This document shows, piece by piece, positions 29,613 to 38,600 of a stretch of DNA of 64,000 nucleotides (within the stretch, counting starts at the first letter, position 1; the number at the start of each line of letters is the position of its first letter). Location: assembly GCF_010499245.1 (NCBI RefSeq), contig NZ_JAAGOW010000001.1, positions 3,410,001 through 3,474,000 on the forward strand, written 5' to 3'. The notes under the pieces are model-generated. The model saw only the letters and a list, made by a program, of their open reading frames with translations, had not been told where the DNA came from and ran no database searches. The position numbers and the translations under genes were made by a program. The stretch comes from Variovorax sp. WS11. Lineage in GTDB: Bacteria; Pseudomonadota; Gammaproteobacteria; Burkholderiales; Burkholderiaceae_C.

Positions 29613-31673
29613 TCACTCCGTGTCGCGCACCTTGTGCTGCGACGTCAGCTGCTGCTGCGTCGTGGGCGGCACCGCCTCGTAGTGCGACAGCTCGATGGTG
29701 TAGCGCCCCTGGCCGCTGGTCATCGCATTGAGCCGCGACTGGTAGCCCGAAAGTTCCGACATCGGTACCTGGCCGCGCACCAGCACCGTCCCCGCCGCCG
29801 CGTTGGCGGTGCCGGTGACCAGCCCGCGCCGCGACGACAGGTCGCCGGTGATGTCGCCGATTGCGCCGTCGGGCGCGGCGATGTCGATCTTCACCACCGG
29901 CTCCAGCACGATCGGCCGCGCCTCCTGAATGGCCGCGATGAAGGCCTTGCGCCCCGCGGTGGCGAAGGCGATGTCCTTGCTGTCCACGCTGTGGCTCTTG
30001 CCGTCGTAGACCGTCACCCGCACGTCCACCACCGGGTAGCCCGCGATCGCGCCGTGCTCCAGCACCTCGCGCACGCCCTTCTCGACGGCCGGGATGAACT
30101 GGTACGGAATCGCCCCGCCCTTGACCTCGTCCTTGAACTCGAAGCCCGTGCCGCGCGCCAGCGGCTCCACGCGCAGGAAGACCTCGCCGAACTGGCCGGC
30201 GCCGCCGGTCTGCTTCTTGTGGCGATGGTGGCCCTCGGCCGGCGCCGTCACCGTCTCGCGGTAGGCGATGCGCGGCGGCCGCGTGTTGACCTCGAAGCGG
30301 TACACGTCGCGCAGCCGCTCCAGCAGCACGCGCAGGTGCAGCTCGCCCAGGCCGTAGACAATGGTCTCGTTAGTGGCAGCCACATGCTCCACGCGCAGGC
30401 ACGGGTCTTCGTCGACCAGCTTGCCCAGGATCTCCCACAGCCGTTGCTCGTCGCCGTGCCGCTGCGGCTCGATCGCAAGGCCGTGCACGGGAATGGGGAA
30501 GTCCAGCGCCGCGAGGTGGACGTGGTCGTCCTCGGCCGCGTCGTGCAGCACGGCGTCGAAGTGGATGTCCTCCACCTTCGCCACCGCCACGATGTCGCCC
30601 GGCAGCGCGCGCGACACCTCCGTGTATTCCTTGCCCTGCAGCATGAACAGGTGGTTCACCTTGAAAGGCTTGCGGCCGTCGCCGATGAAGAGCTGGCTGT
30701 CGCGTGTGAGGGTGCCCTGGTGCACCCGGAAGATGCCCATCTTGCCCACGTACGGATCGACCGTGACCTTGAACACATGCGCCAGCACGTGCGCCGAGGG
30801 ATCGGGCTTCGCCTCCATCGGCTTGGCGTCCTCGCCCTCGCCGACCAGGAAGGCCGGCGGATTGGCCTCGGTCGGATCGGGCAGCAGCTTGACGATCACG
30901 TCCAGCAGCTCGCCGAGCCCGGCCCCGTTGCGCGCCGAGACGAAGCACACCGGGATCAGGTGCCCCTCGCGCAGCGCCTGCTCCAGCGGCGCATGCAGCT
31001 CGCTCGGGTCGACGTCGCCCTCCTCGAGATAGCGGTCGACGAAGGCCGCATCCACCTCCACCACCTGCTCGACCAGCGCGCGGTGCGCCGATTCCACGTC
31101 GCCCATCTTGCAGCCGCCTTCGCGGTTGTAAAAGCAATCGAGCACCTTCGTGCCGCCGTCGTCGGGCAGGTTGACCGGCAGGCACTCGCGGCCGAAGGTG
31201 GCCTGGATCTGCGCCAGCAGCCCCGCCATGTCCACGCCCTGCGAGTCGATCTTGTTGACGATCACCATGCGTGCCAGATTGCGTGCCGCCGCATGCTCCA
31301 TCATGCGCACCGCCATCTGCTCGATGCCGGTCGCCGCGTTGATCACCACGGCCGCCGTCTCCACCGCCTCCAGCGCCGGCAGGCTCTGGCCGAGGAAGTC
31401 GGCGCCGCCGGGTGTGTCGAGAAGGTGGATGCGCGTGCCTGCATGCGGGAGGTGCATCACCGAGGAATTGAGCGAGTGCTGCATTCGCCGCTCGAGCGGG
31501 TCGAAGTCGCTCACCGTGCTGCCGCGCTCCACGCTGCCCGGCGCACCGATGGCGCCGGATTTGAGCAGCAGGGCCTCGGCCAGCGTGGTCTTGCCCGCGG
31601 CGGACGGACCGACGAACGCCAGGGTTCGCACCGCTTCCATTTCGGCCACGAGGCCGTTCGATCGGCTTGGCAT
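29613..31673 (-). CDS. EF-G-like translational GTPase paralogue
   Basis: This 686-residue protein has the EF-G domain order: GTPase domain with GPSAAGKTT (G1), DTPGG (G3) and NKID (G4), beta-barrel domain II, then domains III-V (LGELHLRVLLERL, GGAGQFGEVFLRVEP, SGYQSRLNAMTSGQGRYT). G1 departs from the classic AHIDAGKTT and the protein stands alone, away from rps/tuf genes. It belongs to the EF-G-like (FusA2-type) group whose function is unsettled. ATG 31673 is six bases after AAGGAG; ATG 31679 would sit too close. Confidence 0.88.
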   Translation of the reverse strand: MPSRSNGLVAEMEAVRTLAFVGPSAAGKTTLAEALLLKSGAIGAPGSVERGSTVSDFDPLERRMQHSLNSSVMHLPHAGTRIHLLDTPGGADFLGQSLPALEAVETAAVVINAATGIEQMAVRMMEHAAARNLARMVIVNKIDSQGVDMAGLLAQIQATFGRECLPVNLPDDGGTKVLDCFYNREGGCKMGDVESAHRALVEQVVEVDAAFVDRYLEEGDVDPSELHAPLEQALREGHLIPVCFVSARNGAGLGELLDVIVKLLPDPTEANPPAFLVGEGEDAKPMEAKPDPSAHVLAHVFKVTVDPYVGKMGIFRVHQGTLTRDSQLFIGDGRKPFKVNHLFMLQGKEYTEVSRALPGDIVAVAKVEDIHFDAVLHDAAEDDHVHLAALDFPIPVHGLAIEPQRHGDEQRLWEILGKLVDEDPCLRVEHVAATNETIVYGLGELHLRVLLERLRDVYRFEVNTRPPRIAYRETVTAPAEGHHRHKKQTGGAGQFGEVFLRVEPLARGTGFEFKDEVKGGAIPYQFIPAVEKGVREVLEHGAIAGYPVVDVRVTVYDGKSHSVDSKDIAFATAGRKAFIAAIQEARPIVLEPVVKIDIAAPDGAIGDITGDLSSRRGLVTGTANAAAGTVLVRGQVPMSELSGYQSRLNAMTSGQGRYTIELSHYEAVPPTTQQQLTSQHKVRDTE

Positions 31674-31857
31674 GGACATCTCCTTTGCGCCTTGCGTGGC
31701 GCTGCGGGCGGCCGATGGGAACGCAAGCGCCGCCCGGTTGGCGGTCCAGGGTAAGGGATTGCCCAGCCCGGCGCAAGGCGGACAACCTGAGCGGGCGGCT
31801 CGCCGTGCCGGCGGCCCGAGGAATATCATGCTCGCCCGACCCGAGGAGCTCCCCAGC

Positions 31858-32490
31858 ATGAACACCCCGACCCTGCTCGTCTTCGCGCTCGTGGCGCTGA
31901 TCGCCATCGCCACCCCCGGCCCCACCGTGCTCCTGGCCCTGGCCAACGGTTCGCGCTTCGGCGTGCGCCGCGCGCTGCCCGGCATGCTGGGCGCGGTTGC
32001 CTCCGACTTCGTGCTGGTGGGCGCCGTGGCGGTGGGCCTGGGCGCGTTGCTGGCCGCCTCGGAGTTCTGGTTCTCGGTGCTCAAGTGGGTGGGCGCGGCC
32101 TACCTGGCCTGGCTGGGCTTTCGCCTGCTGCGCTCGCAGGGCGGGCTCGATCTCTCGCAGCAGGGTGCGGCCGACGGCCGTGGCAGCCCGCGCGCCATCT
32201 TCGCCAAGTCCTTCCTCGTGGCCGTGACCAACCCCAAGGGCTACCTGTTCTGCTCCGCGCTGATGCCGCAGTTCATCGACCCCAGCGCGCCGCAGTGGCC
32301 GCAGTACGCGGCCATCGGCATCGTGTTCGCGGGCCTGGACTTCTCCGTGATGCTGGCCTATGCCGTGATCGGCGCGCGCGCCGTCAAGCTGCTGCGCCGG
32401 CGCGCCGTGCTGTGGCTGGACCGCTGCTGCGGCGGCGCCCTGCTGGCCCTGGCCGGCTCGCTCGCCTTCTACCGCCGCAGCGCAAGCTGA
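31858..32490 (+). CDS. LysE/RhtB-family amino acid exporter
   Basis: This 210-residue protein has six hydrophobic segments and the family opening ALIAIATPGPTVLLALANG, then FRLLRSQ and FLVAVTNPKGYLF. LysE/RhtB proteins export amino acids or related metabolites. The gene is divergent from the EF-G paralogue and has GAGGAG just upstream of its ATG. The substrate cannot be read from sequence. Confidence 0.9.
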   Translation: MNTPTLLVFALVALIAIATPGPTVLLALANGSRFGVRRALPGMLGAVASDFVLVGAVAVGLGALLAASEFWFSVLKWVGAAYLAWLGFRLLRSQGGLDLSQQGAADGRGSPRAIFAKSFLVAVTNPKGYLFCSALMPQFIDPSAPQWPQYAAIGIVFAGLDFSVMLAYAVIGARAVKLLRRRAVLWLDRCCGGALLALAGSLAFYRRSAS

Positions 32491-32504
32491 GCGGCATTCC
32501 TCCC

Positions 32505-33530
32505 TTAACTTTCGCGCGCCGAGGAGAGCGGTCTGGTATTCCTCCCTCTCCCGCTGGCGGGAGAGGGCTGGGGTGAGGGTGGTTCAGCCCCCCTCAAGTT
32601 CGAAGGCCGCAGCAGCGCAATGAAGGCCGCAGCCGCCGGCGACAGGCTGTGCGCCCGGCGCGTGATCAGGTAGATCGGCGGCACGCGGATCGGCAGCTCC
32701 ACCGGCAGCACCCGCAGCAGGCCCAGCCGCCCGTAGTGCGCCGCCTGCGAAGCCGGCATCACGGCCGCCATGTCCGAATGCTCCAGCAGCGCCGTCATCG
32801 CGATCGGCGAGGCCGTCTCGGTGACCTTCAGCCGCTGCTGGATGCCCGCTTCGCGCAGCGCCGCCTCGAAGCGCCCGCGCTGCGGCGAGCCCGGCGGCTG
32901 CAGCAGCCAGGGCCAGTCGACCAGGTCGCGCAACGCGAGCGCCTTGCGCCGGCAGAGCGGATGCCCCTTGCGCACCACCACCACCTGCGGCTCGCCCAGC
33001 AACGGCGCGCAGTCGAAGGCCTCCGCGCTGTGGTCCTCGGTGAGCCGCCCCAGCATCAGGTCGACCTCCCCGCGCGCGAGCTGGCGCAGCATCACGTCGC
33101 TCGTGTCCACCACCACGCTCACCGCCACGCGCTCGTGCTGCTTCTGATAGGCCACCAGCGCCGGTGCCAGCAGCTCGGGCACCGCCCCCGGCACGCTGCC
33201 GATGCGCAGCGCGCCGCTCAGCCCCGAGCGCAGCGCCTCCACCTCCTGGCACACCGCATCGAAGTCCGTCAGCACCCAGCGGGCATGGCGCACCAGCGCC
33301 TCGCCGTAGGGCGTGGGCGTCATGCCGCGCGCCACGCGGGTGAAGAGCGGCACCGCGAAGGTCTCTTCCAGCTGCTGCAGCAGCTTGGTCGCGGCCGGCT
33401 GGCTGATGCTCATCGCCGCCGCGGCACGGCCGAGGTTGCGGTGCTGGTCCAGCAGCGCCAGCAGCACCCATTGCGCGCGCGCAGCCGCGCAGCAGGCGCC
33501 AGGGCGGGAGATCGGGGCTGGCTGGGCCAT
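32505..33530 (-). CDS. LysR-family transcriptional regulator
   Basis: This 341-residue protein has an N-terminal winged HTH (LGRAAAAMSISQPAATKLLQ, PLFTRVARGM) and a periplasmic-binding-like effector domain (GALRIGSVPG, VDLMLGR, ALLEHSDMAAVMPAS). It is divergent from a Bug receptor and PdxA2-like gene, which it probably controls. The natural C-terminus is near LLRPSN. The last ~25 residues (Pro/Ser/Arg-rich) are encoded by a palindromic dispersed repeat, so the tail looks acquired. A 16-bp palindrome covers its start codon. Confidence 0.88.
   Translation of the reverse strand: MAQPAPISRPGACCAAARAQWVLLALLDQHRNLGRAAAAMSISQPAATKLLQQLEETFAVPLFTRVARGMTPTPYGEALVRHARWVLTDFDAVCQEVEALRSGLSGALRIGSVPGAVPELLAPALVAYQKQHERVAVSVVVDTSDVMLRQLARGEVDLMLGRLTEDHSAEAFDCAPLLGEPQVVVVRKGHPLCRRKALALRDLVDWPWLLQPPGSPQRGRFEAALREAGIQQRLKVTETASPIAMTALLEHSDMAAVMPASQAAHYGRLGLLRVLPVELPIRVPPIYLITRRAHSLSPAAAAFIALLRPSNLRGAEPPSPQPSPASGRGRNTRPLSSARES
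32544..32582. repeat. Dispersed palindromic repeat (CCCTCTCCCGC/GCGGGAGAGGG)
   Basis: Perfect 11-bp arms at 32544-32554 and 32557-32567 with a 2-nt loop, then GCTGGGGTGAGGG. This type of element is very widespread between genes in proteobacteria. Here it lies inside the 3' end of the lysR frame and between convergent lysE and lysR, so it may act as a terminator. Confidence 0.6.
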
Positions 33531-33544
33531 ATACGTGCGTATAT
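33529..33544. promoter_or_regulatory. Palindrome at lysR start, candidate operator
   Basis: ATATACG-TG-CGTATAT gives perfect 7-bp arms across the lysR start codon and the adjacent 5' region, in the lysR/Bug divergent gap. AT-rich dyads like this are typical of autoregulatory LysR sites. Confidence 0.5.
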
Positions 33545-33645
33545 GAATTCTTCAGAACATTCGATTGGATTGGAATGGCGAGCATCCCTAAGCTGGTCCT
33601 CATCGAGCCAGTACTACGACGACCACGACAACGGAGACAAGCCCC

Positions 33646-34635
33646 ATGACCTTCCAGCGCCAGTTGCGCCGCGCCGCCTTCTGCGGCCTGGCCGCCGCGA
33701 GCCTGATCGCCGCCCCGCATGCGGCGATGGCCGACGCCATCTACCCCGACAAGCCCCTGCGCATCCTGGTCGGCGCCTCGCCCGGCGGCGGCACCGACAT
33801 CCTGGCGCGCATGCTGGCCGACAAGTTCAGCCCCGCGCTCAAGCAGCCCGTCGTGGTCGAGAACCGCCCCGGCGCCTCCAACACCATCGCGGCCGAGCTC
33901 ACCGCGCGCGCCCAGGCCGACGGCAGCACGCTGCTGCTGGCCACCAACACCGGCCAGGCGGTGGCGCCGCACCTGCTCAAGCTCAAGTACGACCCGCTCA
34001 AGGACCTGCAGCCCGTCGGCCTGGTGGCCGTCATGCCCAACGTGCTGGTGGTGCCCGCCAACTCGCCCTACCGGGATGTGAAGGAACTGGTCGCCGCCAT
34101 GCGCGCCAAGCCCGGCGCCCTGCGCTATGCGTCGTCGGGCATCGGCAGCACCCAGCACGTGGCTGGCGAGGCCTTCGCGCTGGTCACCGGCACCAAGGCC
34201 ATCCACGTGCCCTACCGCGGCAGCTCGCAGGCGCACGTGGACATCATCGGCGGCCAGGTCGAGATGATGTTCGACAGCACCTCCTCGGCCATGGGCCAGA
34301 TCCGCAACGGCAAGCTCCGTCCGCTGGCCATCGCCGCGCCCAGGCGCATGGCCGAGCTGCCGGACGTCCCCACGCTGGCCGAAGCCGGCGTGCAGGGCGC
34401 CGACGTCAACACCTGGTATGGCCTCTTCGTCACCGCCGGCACGCCGCGCGCCGCCGTCGAGCGCCTTGCCGCCGAGCTGTCCCAGAGCCTGAAGATGCCC
34501 GAGGTGCAGGAGCGCATCAAGGGGCTGGGCGGCGAGATCACGGCCATGGGCATCGAGCCCTTCGCCGAGATGAACCGCAGCGAGTTCGAGCGCTACGGCA
34601 AGCTGGTGCGCGACACCGGCATGCGGGCCGAATGA
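33646..34635 (+). CDS. Bug/TctC-family tripartite tricarboxylate-type solute receptor
   Basis: This 329-residue periplasmic binding protein has a signal peptide (cleavage near AMADA, about residue 31), then PDKPLRILVGASPGGGTDILAR, the Bug P-loop-like substrate segment. VVENRPGASNTIAAE and HVPYRGSSQAHVDIIGGQ are family blocks. No TctA/TctB membrane genes are adjacent, as is usual for the many orphan Bug proteins of Burkholderiales. It probably delivers the acid used by the PdxA2-like enzyme 21 bp downstream. The ligand is unknown. Confidence 0.92.
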   Translation: MTFQRQLRRAAFCGLAAASLIAAPHAAMADAIYPDKPLRILVGASPGGGTDILARMLADKFSPALKQPVVVENRPGASNTIAAELTARAQADGSTLLLATNTGQAVAPHLLKLKYDPLKDLQPVGLVAVMPNVLVVPANSPYRDVKELVAAMRAKPGALRYASSGIGSTQHVAGEAFALVTGTKAIHVPYRGSSQAHVDIIGGQVEMMFDSTSSAMGQIRNGKLRPLAIAAPRRMAELPDVPTLAEAGVQGADVNTWYGLFVTAGTPRAAVERLAAELSQSLKMPEVQERIKGLGGEITAMGIEPFAEMNRSEFERYGKLVRDTGMRAE

Positions 34636-34656
34636 AAAGAGAAGCAAAGGATGTCG

Positions 34657-35649
34657 ATGAAACCCAGAATCGCGCTGCTGCTCGGCGACCCCAGCGGCAT
34701 CGGCCCCGAAATGGCCGTCAAGCTGCTCGCCCGCGCGCAGAACCTCGACGCGGCCGAACTGCTGCTGATTGCCGATCCGCTGGTGCTGGAAAGCGGCGAA
34801 CGCATTGCCGACCTGCGTCTGAACCCCTTGCGGCTCGACAGCCTCGACGCGCTGCGCTTCGAGCCCGGACGCGTGAGCCTGCTGGTGCAGAACACGATGC
34901 AGGGCCGTCCGCCCGTGCTCGGCGAATCGAATGTGCATTCGGGCCGTGCCTCCTTCGAAGCCATGCAGCTCGCCACCGAGGCGGTGCGGCGCAAGCAGGT
35001 CCAGGGCATCGTCTTCGCGCCGCTCAACAAGCACTCGTTGCGACTGGGCGGTCTCGAACACGAAGACGAGCTGCGCTACATGCAGGAGCGCTTCGAGGTG
35101 CCGGGCTTCGTCTGCGAGTTCAACATCACCGGCAGCCTGTGGACCTCGCGCGTCACCTCGCACGTGCCGCTGAAGGAGGTCGCATCGCTCATCACCGGCC
35201 CGGCCGTGCAGGACGCCGTGCACATCATCCGCGACGCGCTGGTCAGTGCCGGCGTCAAGGCGCCGCGCATTGCCGTCTCGGGCCTCAACCCGCATGCCGG
35301 CGATGGCGGCTCCATCGGCCGCGAGGAGATCGACATTATCGAGCCCGCCGTGCGCGCCTTGCAGTCGCAGGGCATCGATGCGCGCGGCCCTTACTCGCCC
35401 GACACCGTCTTCATCGGCGCCCGACGCGGCGACTTCGACGCTGTCGTCTCGATGTACCACGACCAAGGCCAGATCGCGATGAAGCTCATGGGCTTCGAGC
35501 AGGGCGTGACCCTGCACGGCGGCCTGCCCGTGCCGGTGGCGACATCGGCGAGCGGCAGCGCCTTCGACATCGCCGGCAAGGGCGTGGCAAACGTCGAGGG
35601 CCTGCAACGCGCCTTCGACCTGTGCGTGGAGATGGCCCGGCCAGGTTGA
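34657..35649 (+). CDS. PdxA-family dehydrogenase (PdxA2-like, 4-phospho-hydroxyacid type)
   Basis: This is a 330-residue protein of the PdxA fold. The start GDPSGIGPEM, the metal-ligand histidines in SGLNPHAGDGG and MYHDQGQIAMK, and FDIAGKGVAN are family motifs. Divergence from biosynthetic PdxA and linkage to a Bug receptor and LysR point to a catabolic PdxA2, which oxidises 4-phospho-threonate or -erythronate. No partner DUF1537 kinase gene is visible. ATG 34657 is preferred over 34651 because AAAGG abuts the earlier one. Confidence 0.85.
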   Translation: MKPRIALLLGDPSGIGPEMAVKLLARAQNLDAAELLLIADPLVLESGERIADLRLNPLRLDSLDALRFEPGRVSLLVQNTMQGRPPVLGESNVHSGRASFEAMQLATEAVRRKQVQGIVFAPLNKHSLRLGGLEHEDELRYMQERFEVPGFVCEFNITGSLWTSRVTSHVPLKEVASLITGPAVQDAVHIIRDALVSAGVKAPRIAVSGLNPHAGDGGSIGREEIDIIEPAVRALQSQGIDARGPYSPDTVFIGARRGDFDAVVSMYHDQGQIAMKLMGFEQGVTLHGGLPVPVATSASGSAFDIAGKGVANVEGLQRAFDLCVEMARPG

Positions 35650-35656
35650 CGCCTGC

Positions 35657-38600
35657 TCACTTCGGCGTCTGTGATTCCCTGACCGGCGGCGGTGCCGCCT
35701 TGACCGATGGCGGCGCCGCAGCAGGCGGCTGGCTCGGTGCGGGCGGCGGGGGCACGAACCAGACCTCGACCGTCCTTGCCCTCGGGCGATATTGAGCCGG
35801 CAGCGGTTCCACGGCCCAGCCACCTTGCTTGACTGCACCCGCCAAGGCGCGAGCGCACGTCACGGCATCGAGATCATGAAATCGCACCGTGGTTTTCGAC
35901 ACCACGGGCGGGCTGGCGAAGCCGCGTGAGTGCGCCGTCGCCACCACGTCCTCGATCGGTGCGAGCTTCGCGCCGAGGCGTCCCCAGTCTGCGGCATAGC
36001 CCTCCGCGGTTGCGCGTTGCTCCGGCCGGTAGATCTGCCGGAAGAGGGTGATGTCGTTGCACGGCCCCCCGCCAGGCGCCGGCGAGCCCGGGCTGGTGCC
36101 GGCCGCAGCAGGCGGCAAGCTGTCCAGCAGGCCCGAGAAGCGCCCTGCGAAGCTGCACTCCGGCCGCGGCAGCGCGCCCATGTTCAACGCCTGCCGCTGT
36201 GCGTCTTCGCGCTGGGCCACCACGGGGTCGCAAGGATGGGCGTTCGTGGCGTTGCCCGCCCCCGTGTAGTCGTAGATCCAGTAGCGCGGCGGCGGCTTGA
36301 CGCTGATCACCTCCGGCCCCGGCGCGAGGCAGGTCGTGCGGCTGCCCGCATCCCGGCCTTGCGCCGCGTTCAGCAGCGCGCCACAGGCGGCGGGCTTGTT
36401 GCCGGGGATCGCCGCGCAGAGTTCGCGCGCCGCGCTGTCGATGCGCACCGCCAGGTCGGAGCGCGCGAACCAGTCGGCGCCGCCGGCCGGGCAAAGGCTG
36501 TCCGCCGTGCGCAGCAATGCGGCGGCCAGCGTGTTCGCTGCCGCCGGCCTCTCTTCGTCCTTGGCCGCCGCGGCCTTGGTCCACAGGTCCGTGAGCTCCT
36601 TCATCGCGCCACGCTCGTCCGTGCTCTGCCGGGTGTAGCTGCTCTTGGTCGACTCGATGGCCTGCCACGCCGCCACCCCCACCGTCGCTGCAGCGCTCAG
36701 GCTGAGTGTTGCGCCCACGGCCGTCACACCGCTTGCCGCCGAGGCAATGCGCGTTCCGACGCGTCCGTTGCCGGCCGGCGTTGAGGTGCCGGCGGCGGGC
36801 GCAGCCGCCTTCGCTGCAACAAATGGCGAGCACTCGTCGTCCTCGAACCATGCGTCTGCATTCGCCAGCAGCGCTTCGATGAACACGCGGTCCAGGTGCT
36901 GGCCCAGGAAGCTGCCCAGATGAAAGTAGCTTTCCCACTGCGCTTCGGAGAAGAACTGGTCCGACGTCGCCTGCTGCGGAAACTCCGGGTATTGCCGCTT
37001 AAAGTTCATCAGGTCGACCGGCAGCCCCGCGCACACATTCGGCTTGATCACGATCAGGATGCCGGTGCTTGCGCCCGCATCCGCGTACTGCACCTTCGCC
37101 AGCGCGAGGCAAGCGCTGCTCGTCGCCGATTCCAGATCGTCCAGCGAACCGAAGCGCTCCAGCGCCGCGGGCCGGGGAGCCGTCGGAGCCGCCGGCCGCG
37201 CGGTCCTGAAGCGCCGCGGGGCAGCGGCCGCCGCTGCGGCTGTCTTGCTGGCCTTCGGCTTCTGGAACAGGATCTCCGCCTGCAAGTCGATGCGCCCCTT
37301 GCGCACCAGGTTCTCGAGGTCCTCGAAGCGGAACTGAGGGTCCGCCCCGCAGTCGGCGATCACGATGACTTGCGCGCGCTCGGCGAGCAGCACATAAGCT
37401 GCCGTGTTCTCGAAATGCCCGCCGTCGGTCAGGAACCAGTCGTCCTTGTCCGTGCCCTTGAAGACCCCGAAGGTCTCGTTGAGCACGCCGCGCGACTTGG
37501 CCCCCAAGCGGTACGGCGTCGTGGTGCATCCCGTGCGCGCCTCTCGGTCCCACCAATAGCCCAGCCGCACCCCGGCGAAAGTGGCGAGCGCGGAGATGCC
37601 GCCGCGCGTGCGCCCGCCCAGGCCCGGCGCCACCGCGGCGCCGGAGATCGCCGCCCAGTTACCCAGCGTCAACGCCCCCGGGCCGGTGAGGTCTTCCCAC
37701 TCGCCCTGCGAAGCCTTGCGCAGCCCGCCGGATGCGACCGACAGCGCCAGCCCGCGGCGGTCCTGGTTGAACAACCCGCCGCGCGGATCGCGCGTCTGGT
37801 TGATGCACACGTTGAGGATATGGATGGGCCCGCCCTGGGCCTGCGGCCGGTAGGCGTCCAGCGCGATGTCGTCGTCGGCATGGACGTCGTCGACCGAAGC
37901 GATCTTGTGGTCGGTGCGCAGCACCTGCGGCACACGATCCAGCGCCATGAGCGGCGGCACGGCAGCGTCGCTGGTGAACCGCGCGCCGTTCGCCGCGCCC
38001 AGGTAGCTGCGCACGATGCGCGCCTTGTAGAAGGCATGCAGCGACGAGACGTTGAGGAATTCGACGTTCTGCCCCGTCAACAGCAGGAAGCCGAGCACCG
38101 GCACGGCGAGCATCAGGCAAGCCAGCCACCCGCTGCCGTAGGAAATCCCTTCGGGCGTGAAGAGCGCGCCCAGCACCATCTTGTGCGCCAGCGAAGCCCA
38201 CCACACGCACAGCAGGAACACCAGCGCATAGCCCAGCAAGCGCCCCACAGCCAGCACCACGCTCGTGCCCGGGCTCGAGGGCAGCAGCTTCGAGGCCAGC
38301 GGCAGCACCGCGCGGATCACGGCCGCGGCAATGGCCAGCCACAGGCCCGCCACGCCCTGGCCCGTCTCGGTGAGCGGCTCCAGCTCGAAGGCCAGGAACC
38401 ATGCGCAGCGGTCGATCAGACCCACCAACACGATGGCGCTGAACAGCTCGAAGGTCTTGGCCAGCGCCCGCGTCACATAGGTGCGTGCGGCTTCGGAGCG
38501 CAGGCCTCCCTGGTCCTTGGAGCGCCACAGGAAGTTGGCTGCCACCGGCATCGCCGCAAGCCACAGTGCCAGCAGTGCAATGGTCATGACGAGCAAGGTG

